A stretch of DNA of 33,372 nt from an uncultured Muribaculaceae bacterium. Lineage in GTDB: Bacteria; Bacteroidota; Bacteroidia; Bacteroidales; Muribaculaceae. Shown here one piece after another: positions 7,906 to 17,043 of this stretch. Below the pieces are notes generated by a model. That model was not told the origin of the DNA and ran no database searches. It saw only the letters and a list, made by a program, of their open reading frames with translations. The stretch spans positions 1 to 33,372 of the forward strand of contig CAJTRC010000018.1 of assembly GCA_910578365.1 (NCBI GenBank). The letters run 5' to 3'. Positions within the stretch are counted from its first letter, which is position 1, and each line of letters starts with the position of its first letter. The translations under genes and the position numbers were made by a program.

Positions 7906-9105
7906 TTAGTTAATGCGTACGATGCGGAAGTTATCCATCTTGATATTAAACGGTCCGGGATTCTCGCAGGCACCGAATACCATAATGTTGAAGTCGGTGT
8001 ACTTGGCGATATCGTCAATTGCCATATTATCGACCGACTCTTCTTTGTTATACTTGAACTCGGTCAGGGGTATGGTGAAAGTCTTCCAGCCGTCGGTGGC
8101 GGCATCGGTATATGCACCGGACTTAATGTAAGGCTTCCAGTGGCACTGCGGATAGTTGTCGTCGGGGCTGATATTGCCGTTCGGATTCCATGTCTGGAAC
8201 CACATCAGCATGGGGCAGTCAATCCAGGTGCCTATATTGGCCTCGAACTTGAGAGCAAGTTCCTCATTGCCGCCCTGAGCTATCGGAGCGTTGCCGTGAG
8301 CCCCCTCGCCATGCGCCCAGTAGCCCCACATCAGATTGTCGCTCCAGCCCCATGCACTCAGCATCGGAGCCTCGAACAGCAGATAATTGCCCGAGATGGC
8401 GTCGGCATCGGTAGTCACCGTGCCACGACCCCACGGCTGCACATAGCCGTCGTCGAAGTTGGTGAGCATGCCGTTGGTATCCATGAAGTTGAACTTAGTC
8501 TTGGTGGTACCGTAAATGCTTTTTACACTCAGAGGGCCTTCCTGAACTCCCTGCGGCACAACTACAGCCATCGATGTCTGGTTGAACGCGGTGATTTCGG
8601 CCGGAGTGTCTACACCGGTGAAGAATACCTGCGGCTCAATAAAATAATTGCCGGTGATTTCGATTACGTCGCCCGGTTTGGCATATTCGCAGCTGATGTC
8701 GCGGATAAGCGGGTTGGGCACACGCACCCCAAAGGGGAAAGTACTCTTGTTGCCCTTGCCGGTAATCAGCGTAATGGTATTGGTAACATCGGTAGGAATC
8801 ACCGACGGCACATCCACTATAATGGAGTACGAGGTAATGAGCGTGGGGTTGAGCAGGCCCTTAACGTCGTTGAACCATATCTCTTCGACTGCGCCGAGGT
8901 TCTCGCCCATCAGCACAATCTGCTGGCCCATCATGGCCTCGACCACCAGCGAGTCGGCGGCATTGGGGTTGGTGATGCGCACATACTCGACCTTGGGCGT
9001 AGCATCCTCGTCGCGTTCGGCGTCGGTCCGGTCGCAGCCGGTCAGCGTGCTTATGCCGACAAACGACATAAATGCTGCCATCAGTATATATTTTGCTTTT
9101 TTCAT
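7906..9105 (-). CDS. Surface glycan-binding lipoprotein with TIG domains and SGBP-B-like C-terminal domain
   Basis: This 399-aa protein has a lipoprotein signal (lipobox LTGC, Cys24) followed by acid-rich DRTDAERDED. Residues about 36-205 contain two TIG/IPT domains (MMGQQIVLMGENLG and KPGDVIEITGNYF). Residues about 210-399 resemble the binding domain of Bacteroides SGBP-B proteins: TNFDDGYVQPWG, aromatic-rich MLSAWGWSDNLMWGYW, TWIDCPMLMWFQTW, and an end at DNFRIVRIN. Exposed tryptophans there would stack on sugar rings. The gene directly follows susD, the usual SGBP position. Mannan is the likely ligand from context, but not from the sequence itself. Confidence 0.85.
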   Translation of the reverse strand: MKKAKYILMAAFMSFVGISTLTGCDRTDAERDEDATPKVEYVRITNPNAADSLVVEAMMGQQIVLMGENLGAVEEIWFNDVKGLLNPTLITSYSIIVDVPSVIPTDVTNTITLITGKGNKSTFPFGVRVPNPLIRDISCEYAKPGDVIEITGNYFIEPQVFFTGVDTPAEITAFNQTSMAVVVPQGVQEGPLSVKSIYGTTKTKFNFMDTNGMLTNFDDGYVQPWGRGTVTTDADAISGNYLLFEAPMLSAWGWSDNLMWGYWAHGEGAHGNAPIAQGGNEELALKFEANIGTWIDCPMLMWFQTWNPNGNISPDDNYPQCHWKPYIKSGAYTDAATDGWKTFTIPLTEFKYNKEESVDNMAIDDIAKYTDFNIMVFGACENPGPFNIKMDNFRIVRIN

Positions 9106-9126
9106 TGCTATATTGTCGGTTTAAGC

Positions 9127-10794
9127 TTATTCTTCGGTGAATTCAAATTCCACGGGCGCGTCGGCCAGCTGTGGCGAAGCGGTAAGGCAAGCCTGAGGCA
9201 CAGGCATCACCATGGAGTTGTTGCTGAGGGTGATGTCGCTTGCATCGTACTGGCCGCCTTCGCTCTTGCCTGTGACCAGACGGTACGAGTTGAAATCGTT
9301 GCGCATGTTCTGGTCGATGCTGTTGAACACATACATATAGTGGCGGTTCATGCTGTTGAGGTAGCTGACTGCGGCATTGCTGTCGCGATACCACCAGCGC
9401 AGAATGTCGAACCAGTTGTTGCCTTCGATGGCAAATTCGCGGCGACGCTCGGCTATGAGCTGTTCCCAGCTCATCGGAGCTGCATATCCTGCCAGACCGG
9501 CACGGGCACGGACTGCATTCACACGGTCGATGGCAGTCTGGTCGTTTGTGCTATTGGCGACACCCATCACAGCTTCGGCATAGTTGAAGTAAACATCGGC
9601 CAGACGCATCAGGTATATGTTGTTGGGGGCGTCCTGCGAACCACCGATACCGCCGTCGACGTCAGCCGAATGGCCCAGCACATACTTCTTCAGGTGGGCG
9701 AGCATCTCGTTGGCCTCGTCGCCACGGTCTTCGTTAAATATCTCGTAGGTATAGCCGCCTTTGGCCCGCTCGATATTGGGGTAATAGTAGCCGGGAGCCA
9801 TGTACACCCATTTGGCGCGCAGGTCGTTGCCGGCATAGCTCTGCTGCAGCGAAATAGTGGGGCCCTTGCCGTTGCCCCAGGCCTGGTCGGCCAGCGACAC
9901 ACGCGAGAAAGCACAGTTGCGGCCGTTGCCGTAGCCGTAGCCGTAGACCATGCACTGGATTGCCAGCAGCGACTCGGGACCGTTGTTGGATTCCTTGTCG
10001 AACAGGGTCGCGTAGTCGATAGTCTTGATATCGACGCTGTTCTCTATTACCTCATTGGCTTCGGAAGCCGCCTTGCGGTAGAGTTCCGAGCGGTCGGCAC
10101 AGTCGGCATGCGAGGCCATTGTAAGGTGGAGTTTTGACAGATATGCAAGGGCTGTCCAGCGTGTCGGACGGCCGGCCGCGTCGCTTTCCTTCAGCAGGCC
10201 TGCTGCATATTCGAGGTCCTTTTCTACGAATTTATATACACTGCCGCGGGTGTTGCGCGGAACCTGAAAGTTGCCGCTGCCAACCATTGCCGAGCCGTTG
10301 GTAATAATGGGTACATCGCCCCAGTACTGGCTCAGAAGAAAGTAGCATACGCCTCGCATACAGCGGGCCTCGGCCAGTCCCTGCTCTATGTCGGCTTCTG
10401 GCACTCCGTTGCCGCGGGCAGCCGCAGGCATGTCGTTGATGATGGTGTTGGCAATGGCTATGATATTGTACAGACCGTCCCAGCCCTGCTTAAGATAAGC
10501 GTTGTTGGCCGAGAAGTTGCCGAAGTAGAATTGGCCTTCCTCTCCGTAGGTGTAGTACATGTCGCCGGCAAGCATGTCGAACTTCCACTGGAAATCCTGC
10601 GAATAGTTCTTCCACTCCCACTGCGAGTACAGTGCGGCACAGCTCATGCGTATGCGGTCGGCGCTGGTATAGTAGGTTTCTATTACCGGCTTGTCCTGCG
10701 GATCAACCGTAAGGAAGTCCTCGCAGCTGGTCATTGTGCCCATGAGCACACTGCCGAGCACCGGCATGCTTATGTATTTTATATATTTGTTCAT
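9127..10794 (-). CDS. SusD/RagB-family outer-membrane glycan-binding lipoprotein
   Basis: This 555-aa protein has a lipoprotein signal (MTSC, Cys24) and then EDFLTVDPQDKPV, the standard SusD mature N-terminus. The body shows the TPR-rich SusD fold: WDGLYNIIAIANTIIND, ARCMRGVCYFLLSQYWGDVP, VEKDLEYAAGLL, ALAYLSKLHLTMA, and near the C-terminus IYLMRLADVYFNYAEAV with ERRREFAIEGNNWFDILRW. SusD proteins form the lid of the SusC channel and hand over oligosaccharides. The gene lies 14 bp after susC and is clearly cotranscribed with it. By locus content the ligand is probably manno-oligosaccharide. Confidence 0.95.
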   Translation of the reverse strand: MNKYIKYISMPVLGSVLMGTMTSCEDFLTVDPQDKPVIETYYTSADRIRMSCAALYSQWEWKNYSQDFQWKFDMLAGDMYYTYGEEGQFYFGNFSANNAYLKQGWDGLYNIIAIANTIINDMPAAARGNGVPEADIEQGLAEARCMRGVCYFLLSQYWGDVPIITNGSAMVGSGNFQVPRNTRGSVYKFVEKDLEYAAGLLKESDAAGRPTRWTALAYLSKLHLTMASHADCADRSELYRKAASEANEVIENSVDIKTIDYATLFDKESNNGPESLLAIQCMVYGYGYGNGRNCAFSRVSLADQAWGNGKGPTISLQQSYAGNDLRAKWVYMAPGYYYPNIERAKGGYTYEIFNEDRGDEANEMLAHLKKYVLGHSADVDGGIGGSQDAPNNIYLMRLADVYFNYAEAVMGVANSTNDQTAIDRVNAVRARAGLAGYAAPMSWEQLIAERRREFAIEGNNWFDILRWWYRDSNAAVSYLNSMNRHYMYVFNSIDQNMRNDFNSYRLVTGKSEGGQYDASDITLSNNSMVMPVPQACLTASPQLADAPVEFEFTEE

Positions 10795-10808
10795 CTTTGT
10801 GTATTCTA

Positions 10809-13800
10809 TTAGAAGTTAAGGGTCATACCGAGAGTATAGGTACGTGGAGTTGGATAGCGGCCCATGTCGATGTTCTGGAGCAGCGCGCTCTGATTATAGG
10901 CACCGATTTCCGGATCGAATCCTTTGTACTTTGTAAAGGTGTACAGGTTCTGTACGTTGAAATACACACGGGCACTTGTCAGACCAATCTTGCGCATAAT
11001 ATTCGAAGGCACTGTATAGCCCACAGCCAGGTTCTGGATACGCAGGTAGCTGCCGTCTTCGATAAAACGTGTGCTCATGCGGTCGTTCTGGTTGATGTTG
11101 AGATTATTAAAGCGGGGAATAGTGGCATCGGGGTTGACAATGTACACGTTTTCGGGCGACTGATTGGCAGGGTTGCCGTCGTAGTAACCGTACTGGGCGC
11201 GTTCGAGAACCGATGCGGCCTGGTTGTCCCAGAGGCTCTGGAGCGACTCGGTCTTAAAGCGGGTGAAATTAAGCACGTCGCCGCCGATTGCTCCGGTAAG
11301 CACCAGATTGAGGTCGAAATCTTTGTATGTAAAGGTATTGGTAAAGCCAAAAGTCAAGTCAGGGTTGGGGTCGCCGATTACCTTTTGGTCGTTGGCGGTA
11401 ATCTGGCCGTCGCCGTCAAGATCCTTGAAGCGTACATCGCCGGGCCATACACCGGAATTCTTGTTTACCTTGTTTATAAGCGGATTGTTGTCGTCGGGCA
11501 CCTGTACCGGGGCTTTGAGTATCTCGTCGACGTTTTGGAATATGCCGTCCATCTCATAGCCGTAGAACACGCCCATGGGCTGGCCTTCGGCAATCATGGT
11601 AGCGGTCTTGAAGGGTGTATACCACTCCACGCTACCCCACAGCACCTGGTCCTTGTTATTCAGTTTCACAACTTTATTTTTGTTGTGGGTAAGGGTGAGG
11701 TTCGAGCTCCATGTAAAGTCGCGGGTAACAATGTTGCGGGTGTTCAGCGCAACCTCTACACCAACGTTGCGCACCTGGCCGATGTTGGCGTAGGGAGCCT
11801 GTATGTAGCCCCAGTCGCTGGTGATGCCGGTGTAGCTCGGAGCCACTACCTTAAGCAGAAGGTCTTTGGTCTGTTTGTAATAGCCGTCGACGGTAAGCTC
11901 GATACGGTTGTTTAATGCGGCAAAGTCGATACCTACGTTGAACTGCTCTGATGCCTCCCATTTCAGTTCGGGGTTGCTGAGATTGTTCTGAACCCATGCC
12001 GAACCCATGGGTGTGGGCACGTTGAACATGGTGGCGCCATAGCTGTAGGGGTCGACATTGGAGTTGCCCACCTGGCCATAGCCGGCACGGAGTTTGAGGT
12101 TATTGAGCCATGTTACGTCGCGCAGGAAAGCCTCCTGGTTGGCGCGCCATGCCAGAGCCACCGAGGGGAAGTAGCCCCACTTGTTGCCTTTGGCGAACTT
12201 GGAGCTGCCGTCGGCACGCATGGTGGCGGTAAGCAGATAGCGGTTGTCGAAGCCGTAGTTTACACGGGCAAAGTAGCTGACGGTGGTAACTTTGTCTTTC
12301 CAGCCGTCATTGGCCACAAATTCGCCGTCGGTACCAATCACGTGGATGTTGTCGAATGTAAGGTTCTGTTTGGTCAGCCACCAGCCTTCCCAGTTCGATG
12401 CGCTGGCCTCGAAACCGGCCATTACGGTAAGGTCGTGCTTGTCGGCCAAACGGTCGTTGTAGGTCACATAGTCTTTCTGCACCCAGAAGTAGTTGTCTTC
12501 CTGACGCTGATAAATCTTGTTGATTTCGATCGGCGATTTCACACCTTCGTATATCTTGGGCAGATACGATTTATTGAGGGCAGTCGAACCAATATAGCCG
12601 TATTCGGCACGGAATGTAAATTTCTTCAGGAAGTTGATGTCGAGGTAGAAGTTGCCGGTGATGTTCTGTCGCAGCAGTGTGTTGTTGCGCTGCAGGGCCA
12701 GAGCCACAGGGTTCCAGCTCGAAGAGCCGTTCACACTCGAAGGGCTTGCATATTTGCCGTCGAAGCCGTACACGGGAACATCGGGCTGCATGGTCATGGC
12801 CTGCATGATGATACCGTTGGAGCCATCGTTCAGGGTAATGGTTTCGTTTGTGCGGGTGTATGCCAGCTGACCGCCGAGTTTCATCCAGTCGGTAAATTTG
12901 GCATCGACGCTGAAACGGCTGTTGAATCGCTCGAAGTCGGAACCGATGATGATACCGTCCTGACCCATCCAGCCGCCCGAGGCAGCAAAAGTGATTTTAT
13001 CGTTACCACCCGATACCTGCAGCTGGTAGTTCTGCATGAATGCTGTGCGGAACACCGCGTCCTGCCAGTCGGTGCCGGGGCCTAGAAGGTCCAGGTCGAG
13101 GTAGGTGTTGTTCTGCTGGTAGCTCGCTCCTTCGGCATAGAGGTCGTTCTGATACTTTGCAAATCCGGGGAGGTCGAGCATTTTCAGACGCTTTGCTGTC
13201 TGCTGCCAGGCCACATAGCCATCGAAAGTAACACTTGTACGGCCGGCCTCGCCGCGGCGGGTGGTGATGATGATTACACCGTTGGCTCCTGCGGCACCAT
13301 ATATAGCGGTTGCAGAGGCGTCTTTCAGCACGTCGATGCTCACAATGTCGTTAGGAGATATGCCTGCAAGGGGGTTCGACGACTTTGTCTGCCCGGCTGA
13401 GCCGTCGCCGGTCCAGTCGAAACCGCCTATGGTACCTGCGGCTCCCGACATCTGCACACCGTCGATAATATAAAGGGGTTCGTTCGATGAGTTGATTGAG
13501 CTTGCGCCACGGATACGGATTGAAGTGGCTGCACCGGGGGCACCTGAGTTTGAGGTCACCTGCACACCGGGAATCTTGCCGCTGAGCATCTGGTCGGCGT
13601 TTGCTGCAACACCCTGACGGAGAGTTTCCTCACTTACCGAAGCTACCGAACCGGTAATATCGACTTTTCGCGATGTACCATAGCCTACCACCACTACTTC
13701 GTCGAGAACTTCGGAGTCTTCGCCGAGTGTTATTTCAAGATTTTTACGTCCGGCAATTGCAACTTCCTTGGTCTGCATGCCCACGCACGATACTATCAGA

Positions 13801-14021
13801 GTGGCATTGCCGGACTTCACTTTCAGGCTGAAGTTGCCGTCGAAATCAGTAGTCGTAGCCACTGTTTCGTTGCCTTTCTCTTTCACTACGGCGCCGATTA
13901 CGGGGTCACCCGTCGATTCGAACACCGTGCCTGTCACTTCTACTTGAGCTACTGCTCCGAGCGTAATGCACAGAAACAGAGCCATCAGGTATCCGCGAAG
14001 ATTACATAGCTTACTGTTCAT
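10809..14021 (-). CDS. SusC/RagA-family TonB-dependent outer-membrane transporter
   Basis: This 1070-aa protein has an Sec signal peptide (LGAVAQ, about residues 1-26). An N-terminal carboxypeptidase-regulatory-like domain follows (VTGTVFESTGDPVIGAVV). The TonB box region is EVVVVGYGT and the plug domain includes SGKIPGVQVTSNSGAPG and IRIRGASSINSSNEPLYIID. A 22-strand barrel follows, ending YPTPRTYTLGMTLNF with the terminal Phe typical for BAM recognition. It imports oligosaccharides across the outer membrane using the TonB-ExbBD system, together with the SusD encoded downstream. It is the first gene of the large mannan transcript; a promoter -7 element lies about 75 bp upstream. Confidence 0.97.
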   Translation of the reverse strand: MNSKLCNLRGYLMALFLCITLGAVAQVEVTGTVFESTGDPVIGAVVKEKGNETVATTTDFDGNFSLKVKSGNATLIVSCVGMQTKEVAIAGRKNLEITLGEDSEVLDEVVVVGYGTSRKVDITGSVASVSEETLRQGVAANADQMLSGKIPGVQVTSNSGAPGAATSIRIRGASSINSSNEPLYIIDGVQMSGAAGTIGGFDWTGDGSAGQTKSSNPLAGISPNDIVSIDVLKDASATAIYGAAGANGVIIITTRRGEAGRTSVTFDGYVAWQQTAKRLKMLDLPGFAKYQNDLYAEGASYQQNNTYLDLDLLGPGTDWQDAVFRTAFMQNYQLQVSGGNDKITFAASGGWMGQDGIIIGSDFERFNSRFSVDAKFTDWMKLGGQLAYTRTNETITLNDGSNGIIMQAMTMQPDVPVYGFDGKYASPSSVNGSSSWNPVALALQRNNTLLRQNITGNFYLDINFLKKFTFRAEYGYIGSTALNKSYLPKIYEGVKSPIEINKIYQRQEDNYFWVQKDYVTYNDRLADKHDLTVMAGFEASASNWEGWWLTKQNLTFDNIHVIGTDGEFVANDGWKDKVTTVSYFARVNYGFDNRYLLTATMRADGSSKFAKGNKWGYFPSVALAWRANQEAFLRDVTWLNNLKLRAGYGQVGNSNVDPYSYGATMFNVPTPMGSAWVQNNLSNPELKWEASEQFNVGIDFAALNNRIELTVDGYYKQTKDLLLKVVAPSYTGITSDWGYIQAPYANIGQVRNVGVEVALNTRNIVTRDFTWSSNLTLTHNKNKVVKLNNKDQVLWGSVEWYTPFKTATMIAEGQPMGVFYGYEMDGIFQNVDEILKAPVQVPDDNNPLINKVNKNSGVWPGDVRFKDLDGDGQITANDQKVIGDPNPDLTFGFTNTFTYKDFDLNLVLTGAIGGDVLNFTRFKTESLQSLWDNQAASVLERAQYGYYDGNPANQSPENVYIVNPDATIPRFNNLNINQNDRMSTRFIEDGSYLRIQNLAVGYTVPSNIMRKIGLTSARVYFNVQNLYTFTKYKGFDPEIGAYNQSALLQNIDMGRYPTPRTYTLGMTLNF

Positions 14022-14093
14022 TTGAAAATTATTATTTAAGGTTTATCTCGTTCTATATTCATGGCATTATAGTACTTAATACTATTTCCGCTG

Positions 14094-14101
14094 CAAAATT
14101 A
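14094..14101 (-). promoter_or_regulatory. Candidate -7 promoter element of the susC operon
   Basis: On the minus strand TAATTTTG matches the Bacteroides -7 consensus TAnnTTTG and would give a leader of roughly 65 bases before susC. No good TTTG -33 element is found 19-21 bp upstream. A missing -33 box would fit an activator-dependent promoter, for example one controlled by the AraC-type regulator encoded nearby. Confidence 0.55.
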
Positions 14102-14235
14102 GCGTATATTTTCGCTAAGTAATGACACTTTTTTGACGTGTACTTTACCCATTTTGTATTTGACGATTTTTTTAATCGTGAAGACATATAAAAAACTGGA
14201 GGCATCGCTGCTTCCAATATTAGGTTATCAGACCC

Positions 14236-14256
14236 CGTTTCCAAATTTTGGAAACG
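14236..14256. promoter_or_regulatory. Perfect 10-bp inverted repeat upstream of susC
   Basis: Two 10-base arms (14236-14245 and 14247-14256) are exact inverse complements around one central base. The arms read CGTTTCCAAA and TTTGGAAACG. The site lies between the stop of the SASA-GH5 gene and the susC promoter, roughly 135 bp upstream of the -7 element. No T-run follows in either direction, so a protein-binding dyad is more likely than a terminator, although a hairpin in the read-through RNA is possible. Smaller dyads at 14163-14179 and 14198-14215 lie between it and the promoter. Confidence 0.5.
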
Positions 14257-14302
14257 AGGTATCAGTGAACCATGAAAACAGATAATACTCCGCTTTGTGG
14301 AA

Positions 14303-16939
14303 TCAGCGGCGGCTGATTTCACTATTCAGACGGCGTATGATGTCGGTGGTGCTGCGGTCGGCGCTGAACACCGAATTCAGCCCCTGGTCTTCTTGGGCAG
14401 GGTCGCCGCTGTAGTCGTCGCCGGGCTGCCAACCGCGGTGAACCGGACGGGCATCGCCACCCCAGCCCCAGAAATTGGCGCCATTAATCATGCCGCTGTC
14501 GCGGATAATGGAGAATACAAATTCGTAATAACTGTCGCGCGAGTTCACCGGACTGCCGGGGGCTATGGCCATGCCGTCGCGGGGGAAACCGAATTCTTCC
14601 AGAACCAGTGGTTTGCCCATGGCCGAGCTACGGGCGTGGTGCCGCTCGATATAGTCGCGGGTGTTGGCAAAGGCTTGCGGAAGGTCCTCGGCCAGACTCT
14701 CGCGGCGCACCCAGCCCCAGTTATAGGGCCATATATGTATGGTAGCATAGTCGATATTTGAGTCGGAGTGTATGTCGGACCAAAGGTCAAGGTCGTTCTC
14801 GCAGCCCCACAGACCTTCGCTGCCGGTCGATACGAGGTGATTTGGGTCGAGGCGCTTGATTTCGGCTGCCGCGGCCTTGAGCCACTCGGCAAATGGCTGC
14901 TTGCCGGAGTCGGAGAAAGCGCGAGGTTCGTTGGCAATCTGCCAGCTCATAATGGCTGTCGACTGATTGTACGGCTTGCCCGTGATGCTGTTGGTACGGC
15001 CCACGATATTACGCAGATGATTAATGCTCAACTGTTTGGCCTTTTCGTCATGCACAAAGTCTGCTACATAATCCATATACTCGGAATAGCTTGTCAGCGC
15101 GGGCACCGGACATTCGCCCTTGCCGGCCCATTCGAGATAGCAGCCGTAGCCTCCGCTCCACTCCCAGGCGTTATTGAGGTAGAGCACAGCCTTCATGCCG
15201 CGGCGTTCCAGCTCCACGAGCAGATAGTCGAGGCCTTTGAGAATATCTTCGTTGTATACTCCGGGCTCAAGTTCGAGTGTAGGCTCGATGTGCGATATTT
15301 TGCTTTTATTTCCCTGACCTCCGACAAGTATGCGCAGATTGTCGATACCCAGCGCCTGCATATTGTCGAGTTCGGCGCTGAGTCGTTGGCGGTTGCCGCC
15401 GGCGCCTTCCGAGGCTAAAATGGCACCGTACCAGAAGTTCGCACCTATATAACGGTAAGGTTTTCCGCCGATGGAGAACTCACCGCCGTCCACACCTACA
15501 TATTTCGGAGCTTTGGCGCGGAATGGTATCAGCGGCATGCCCATAAGGTCTTTCACCTTGCCGATGGCGAAGTTTTTGAAGCAGTAGCGCACTTCGTCGA
15601 TTACAGGCACCGAATCCGGAGCCTCTACTATGATGGTGCGAGCATTCCAGTCTTCGGTGGCTCGGGCCGGATAGAACTTGCCGTCGGGCCCGGCAACCTC
15701 AAAGCCCGGCAGCTCGTCGTTGGGTGTGAATCCGGCATCGGCGTTCCTGAAGTGCAGCACGGCTTTGCGGCCGGCAAGCTCCATGTGGCTGTAGCAGGGA
15801 TAGCTGTCGGGCAGGCCTTGTATGCCGTATGTGCGGTGAGCGGCCATCCAGCCCATACGCTCACCGATTTCGTGTTTGCGCGAGGCGTGTATATCGTGCA
15901 GTTCGTCGGGGTTAACCAGGTCGGAGGTGCATACAATGCCGCTGTTCGGAATCAGTTCGGCAGCTTTGTGCTGACACTCGCGGAACTCCGCCGCGTTGGT
16001 TCCCTCGGGGTTGGCGTAGTCCCAGCCCGGAAGCTCAACGAAGTAGAATGGCAGTTCGCCAAGATTCCATTCCTGCCTCCAGCGCTCCACCATGTCGGCC
16101 TGGTGCTGCGGGTACTCGTACTCGCGGCCCACGTTGCTTTCGCCCTGGTTCCATATGAAACCGCGCACATTGTAGCCCACCAACGGATGCAGCATGGCGT
16201 TGTACATCACATTAATGCGTTCGTACTCCTGGAGCGATGCCGAATCGCGCTCGGCCTCAACACTCCAGCCGTCGTAGCCGTCGAGTATATCTCTCGGCAT
16301 CCAGCCCTCGACTTTACTGCCGCCGTATGCGCAGCTGATTATGCCCACCGGCACATCAAGCAGGTCGGTAAGAGTCTGAGCGAAATGGTATGCCAGGGCC
16401 GAGAAGTCGGCAGCGTTTGCCGGACACGAAGTCATCCACCGGGCCTCGAAGTCGGACTGAGGCTCGTAGCTGCCGCGCTTGGGCACTGTTATAAAGCGTA
16501 TACCCGGATACTTGCCGCTGTATGCTATTGTGTGAGCAGCCCCCTCTATAGGCTGAGTCCAGAAACCGCGCAATGGCATCTCCATATTGCTCTGTCCGCT
16601 TGCAAGCCATACTTCACCCACAAGCACATTCGAAATGGTACGGCTTTCCTTGCCGTCGCTTATCTTTATATTGTAATTTTCGAACGAAGCCACCGGAGTG
16701 GGCACAGTCAGCAGCCAGCTACCGTCGGCAGCTGCGCGGGTCTTGACCGTACGTCCGCTCCACGAAGGTGTTACAGCTATAGTGCTTCCGGCAGGAGCCT
16801 TACCCCAGATACGGGCATCGGACTGCTGCTGCAGCATCATGTTATCACTGAAAAACGATGGTAAATCGAGCGCGGCAGCCACGTTGGCACTACACAACGC
16901 AACAGCGGCCATGCTTATGGCCAGTAGTGGTTTATTCAT
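14303..16939 (-). CDS. SASA-type carbohydrate acetylesterase fused to GH5 (GH5_7-like) endo-beta-mannanase
   Basis: This 878-aa protein has an Sec signal peptide (residues 1 to about 23, ending VAAA) and no lipobox, so it is probably periplasmic. Residues about 25-490 are an SGNH/SASA esterase: nucleophile Ser117 in LASGQSNMEMP, NQGESN, and the DxxH pair Asp345/His348 in NPDELHDIH. Residues about 500-878 are a GH5 barrel of the mannanase subfamily 7 kind. It opens YIGANFWYGAIL, with acid/base Glu671 in IANEPRAF and nucleophile Glu782 in VLEEFGFPRD. The two activities together suit O-acetylated gluco- or galactomannan: acetyl removal plus backbone cleavage. It has its own near-consensus promoter, sits between the AraC gene and susC, and is longer than either family alone. 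Both catalytic sets look intact. Confidence 0.9.
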   Translation of the reverse strand: MNKPLLAISMAAVALCSANVAAALDLPSFFSDNMMLQQQSDARIWGKAPAGSTIAVTPSWSGRTVKTRAAADGSWLLTVPTPVASFENYNIKISDGKESRTISNVLVGEVWLASGQSNMEMPLRGFWTQPIEGAAHTIAYSGKYPGIRFITVPKRGSYEPQSDFEARWMTSCPANAADFSALAYHFAQTLTDLLDVPVGIISCAYGGSKVEGWMPRDILDGYDGWSVEAERDSASLQEYERINVMYNAMLHPLVGYNVRGFIWNQGESNVGREYEYPQHQADMVERWRQEWNLGELPFYFVELPGWDYANPEGTNAAEFRECQHKAAELIPNSGIVCTSDLVNPDELHDIHASRKHEIGERMGWMAAHRTYGIQGLPDSYPCYSHMELAGRKAVLHFRNADAGFTPNDELPGFEVAGPDGKFYPARATEDWNARTIIVEAPDSVPVIDEVRYCFKNFAIGKVKDLMGMPLIPFRAKAPKYVGVDGGEFSIGGKPYRYIGANFWYGAILASEGAGGNRQRLSAELDNMQALGIDNLRILVGGQGNKSKISHIEPTLELEPGVYNEDILKGLDYLLVELERRGMKAVLYLNNAWEWSGGYGCYLEWAGKGECPVPALTSYSEYMDYVADFVHDEKAKQLSINHLRNIVGRTNSITGKPYNQSTAIMSWQIANEPRAFSDSGKQPFAEWLKAAAAEIKRLDPNHLVSTGSEGLWGCENDLDLWSDIHSDSNIDYATIHIWPYNWGWVRRESLAEDLPQAFANTRDYIERHHARSSAMGKPLVLEEFGFPRDGMAIAPGSPVNSRDSYYEFVFSIIRDSGMINGANFWGWGGDARPVHRGWQPGDDYSGDPAQEDQGLNSVFSADRSTTDIIRRLNSEISRR

Positions 16940-16970
16940 GGGTTACAACTTATTACGATATTTTATACCG

Positions 16971-17001
16971 CAAAGTTAACCCATTTTTTCTATTTTACAA
17001 A
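16971..17001 (-). promoter_or_regulatory. Consensus Bacteroides-type promoter of the SASA-GH5 gene
   Basis: On the minus strand TTTG (16998-17001) is separated by exactly 19 bp from TAACTTTG (16971-16978), matching TTTG-N19..21-TAnnTTTG. Predicted transcription begins near 16964, leaving a leader of about 25 bases to the ATG at 16939. The near-perfect match suggests at least basal expression without an activator. Confidence 0.85.
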
Positions 17002-17043
17002 CTGCAGTAAGCAATTGTAAAAATATTGCTAAGATAGTGTAAG

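Noticed and set aside
7903..10137. Very long open frame (744 codons) on the plus strand opposite susD and a binding-protein gene
   Set aside because: It lies entirely antisense to well-supported genes, has no recognisable domains and shows the His/Val/Gly-rich composition of a shadow frame from GC-biased codons. Similar long plus-strand frames opposite other genes of the locus were dismissed for the same reason.
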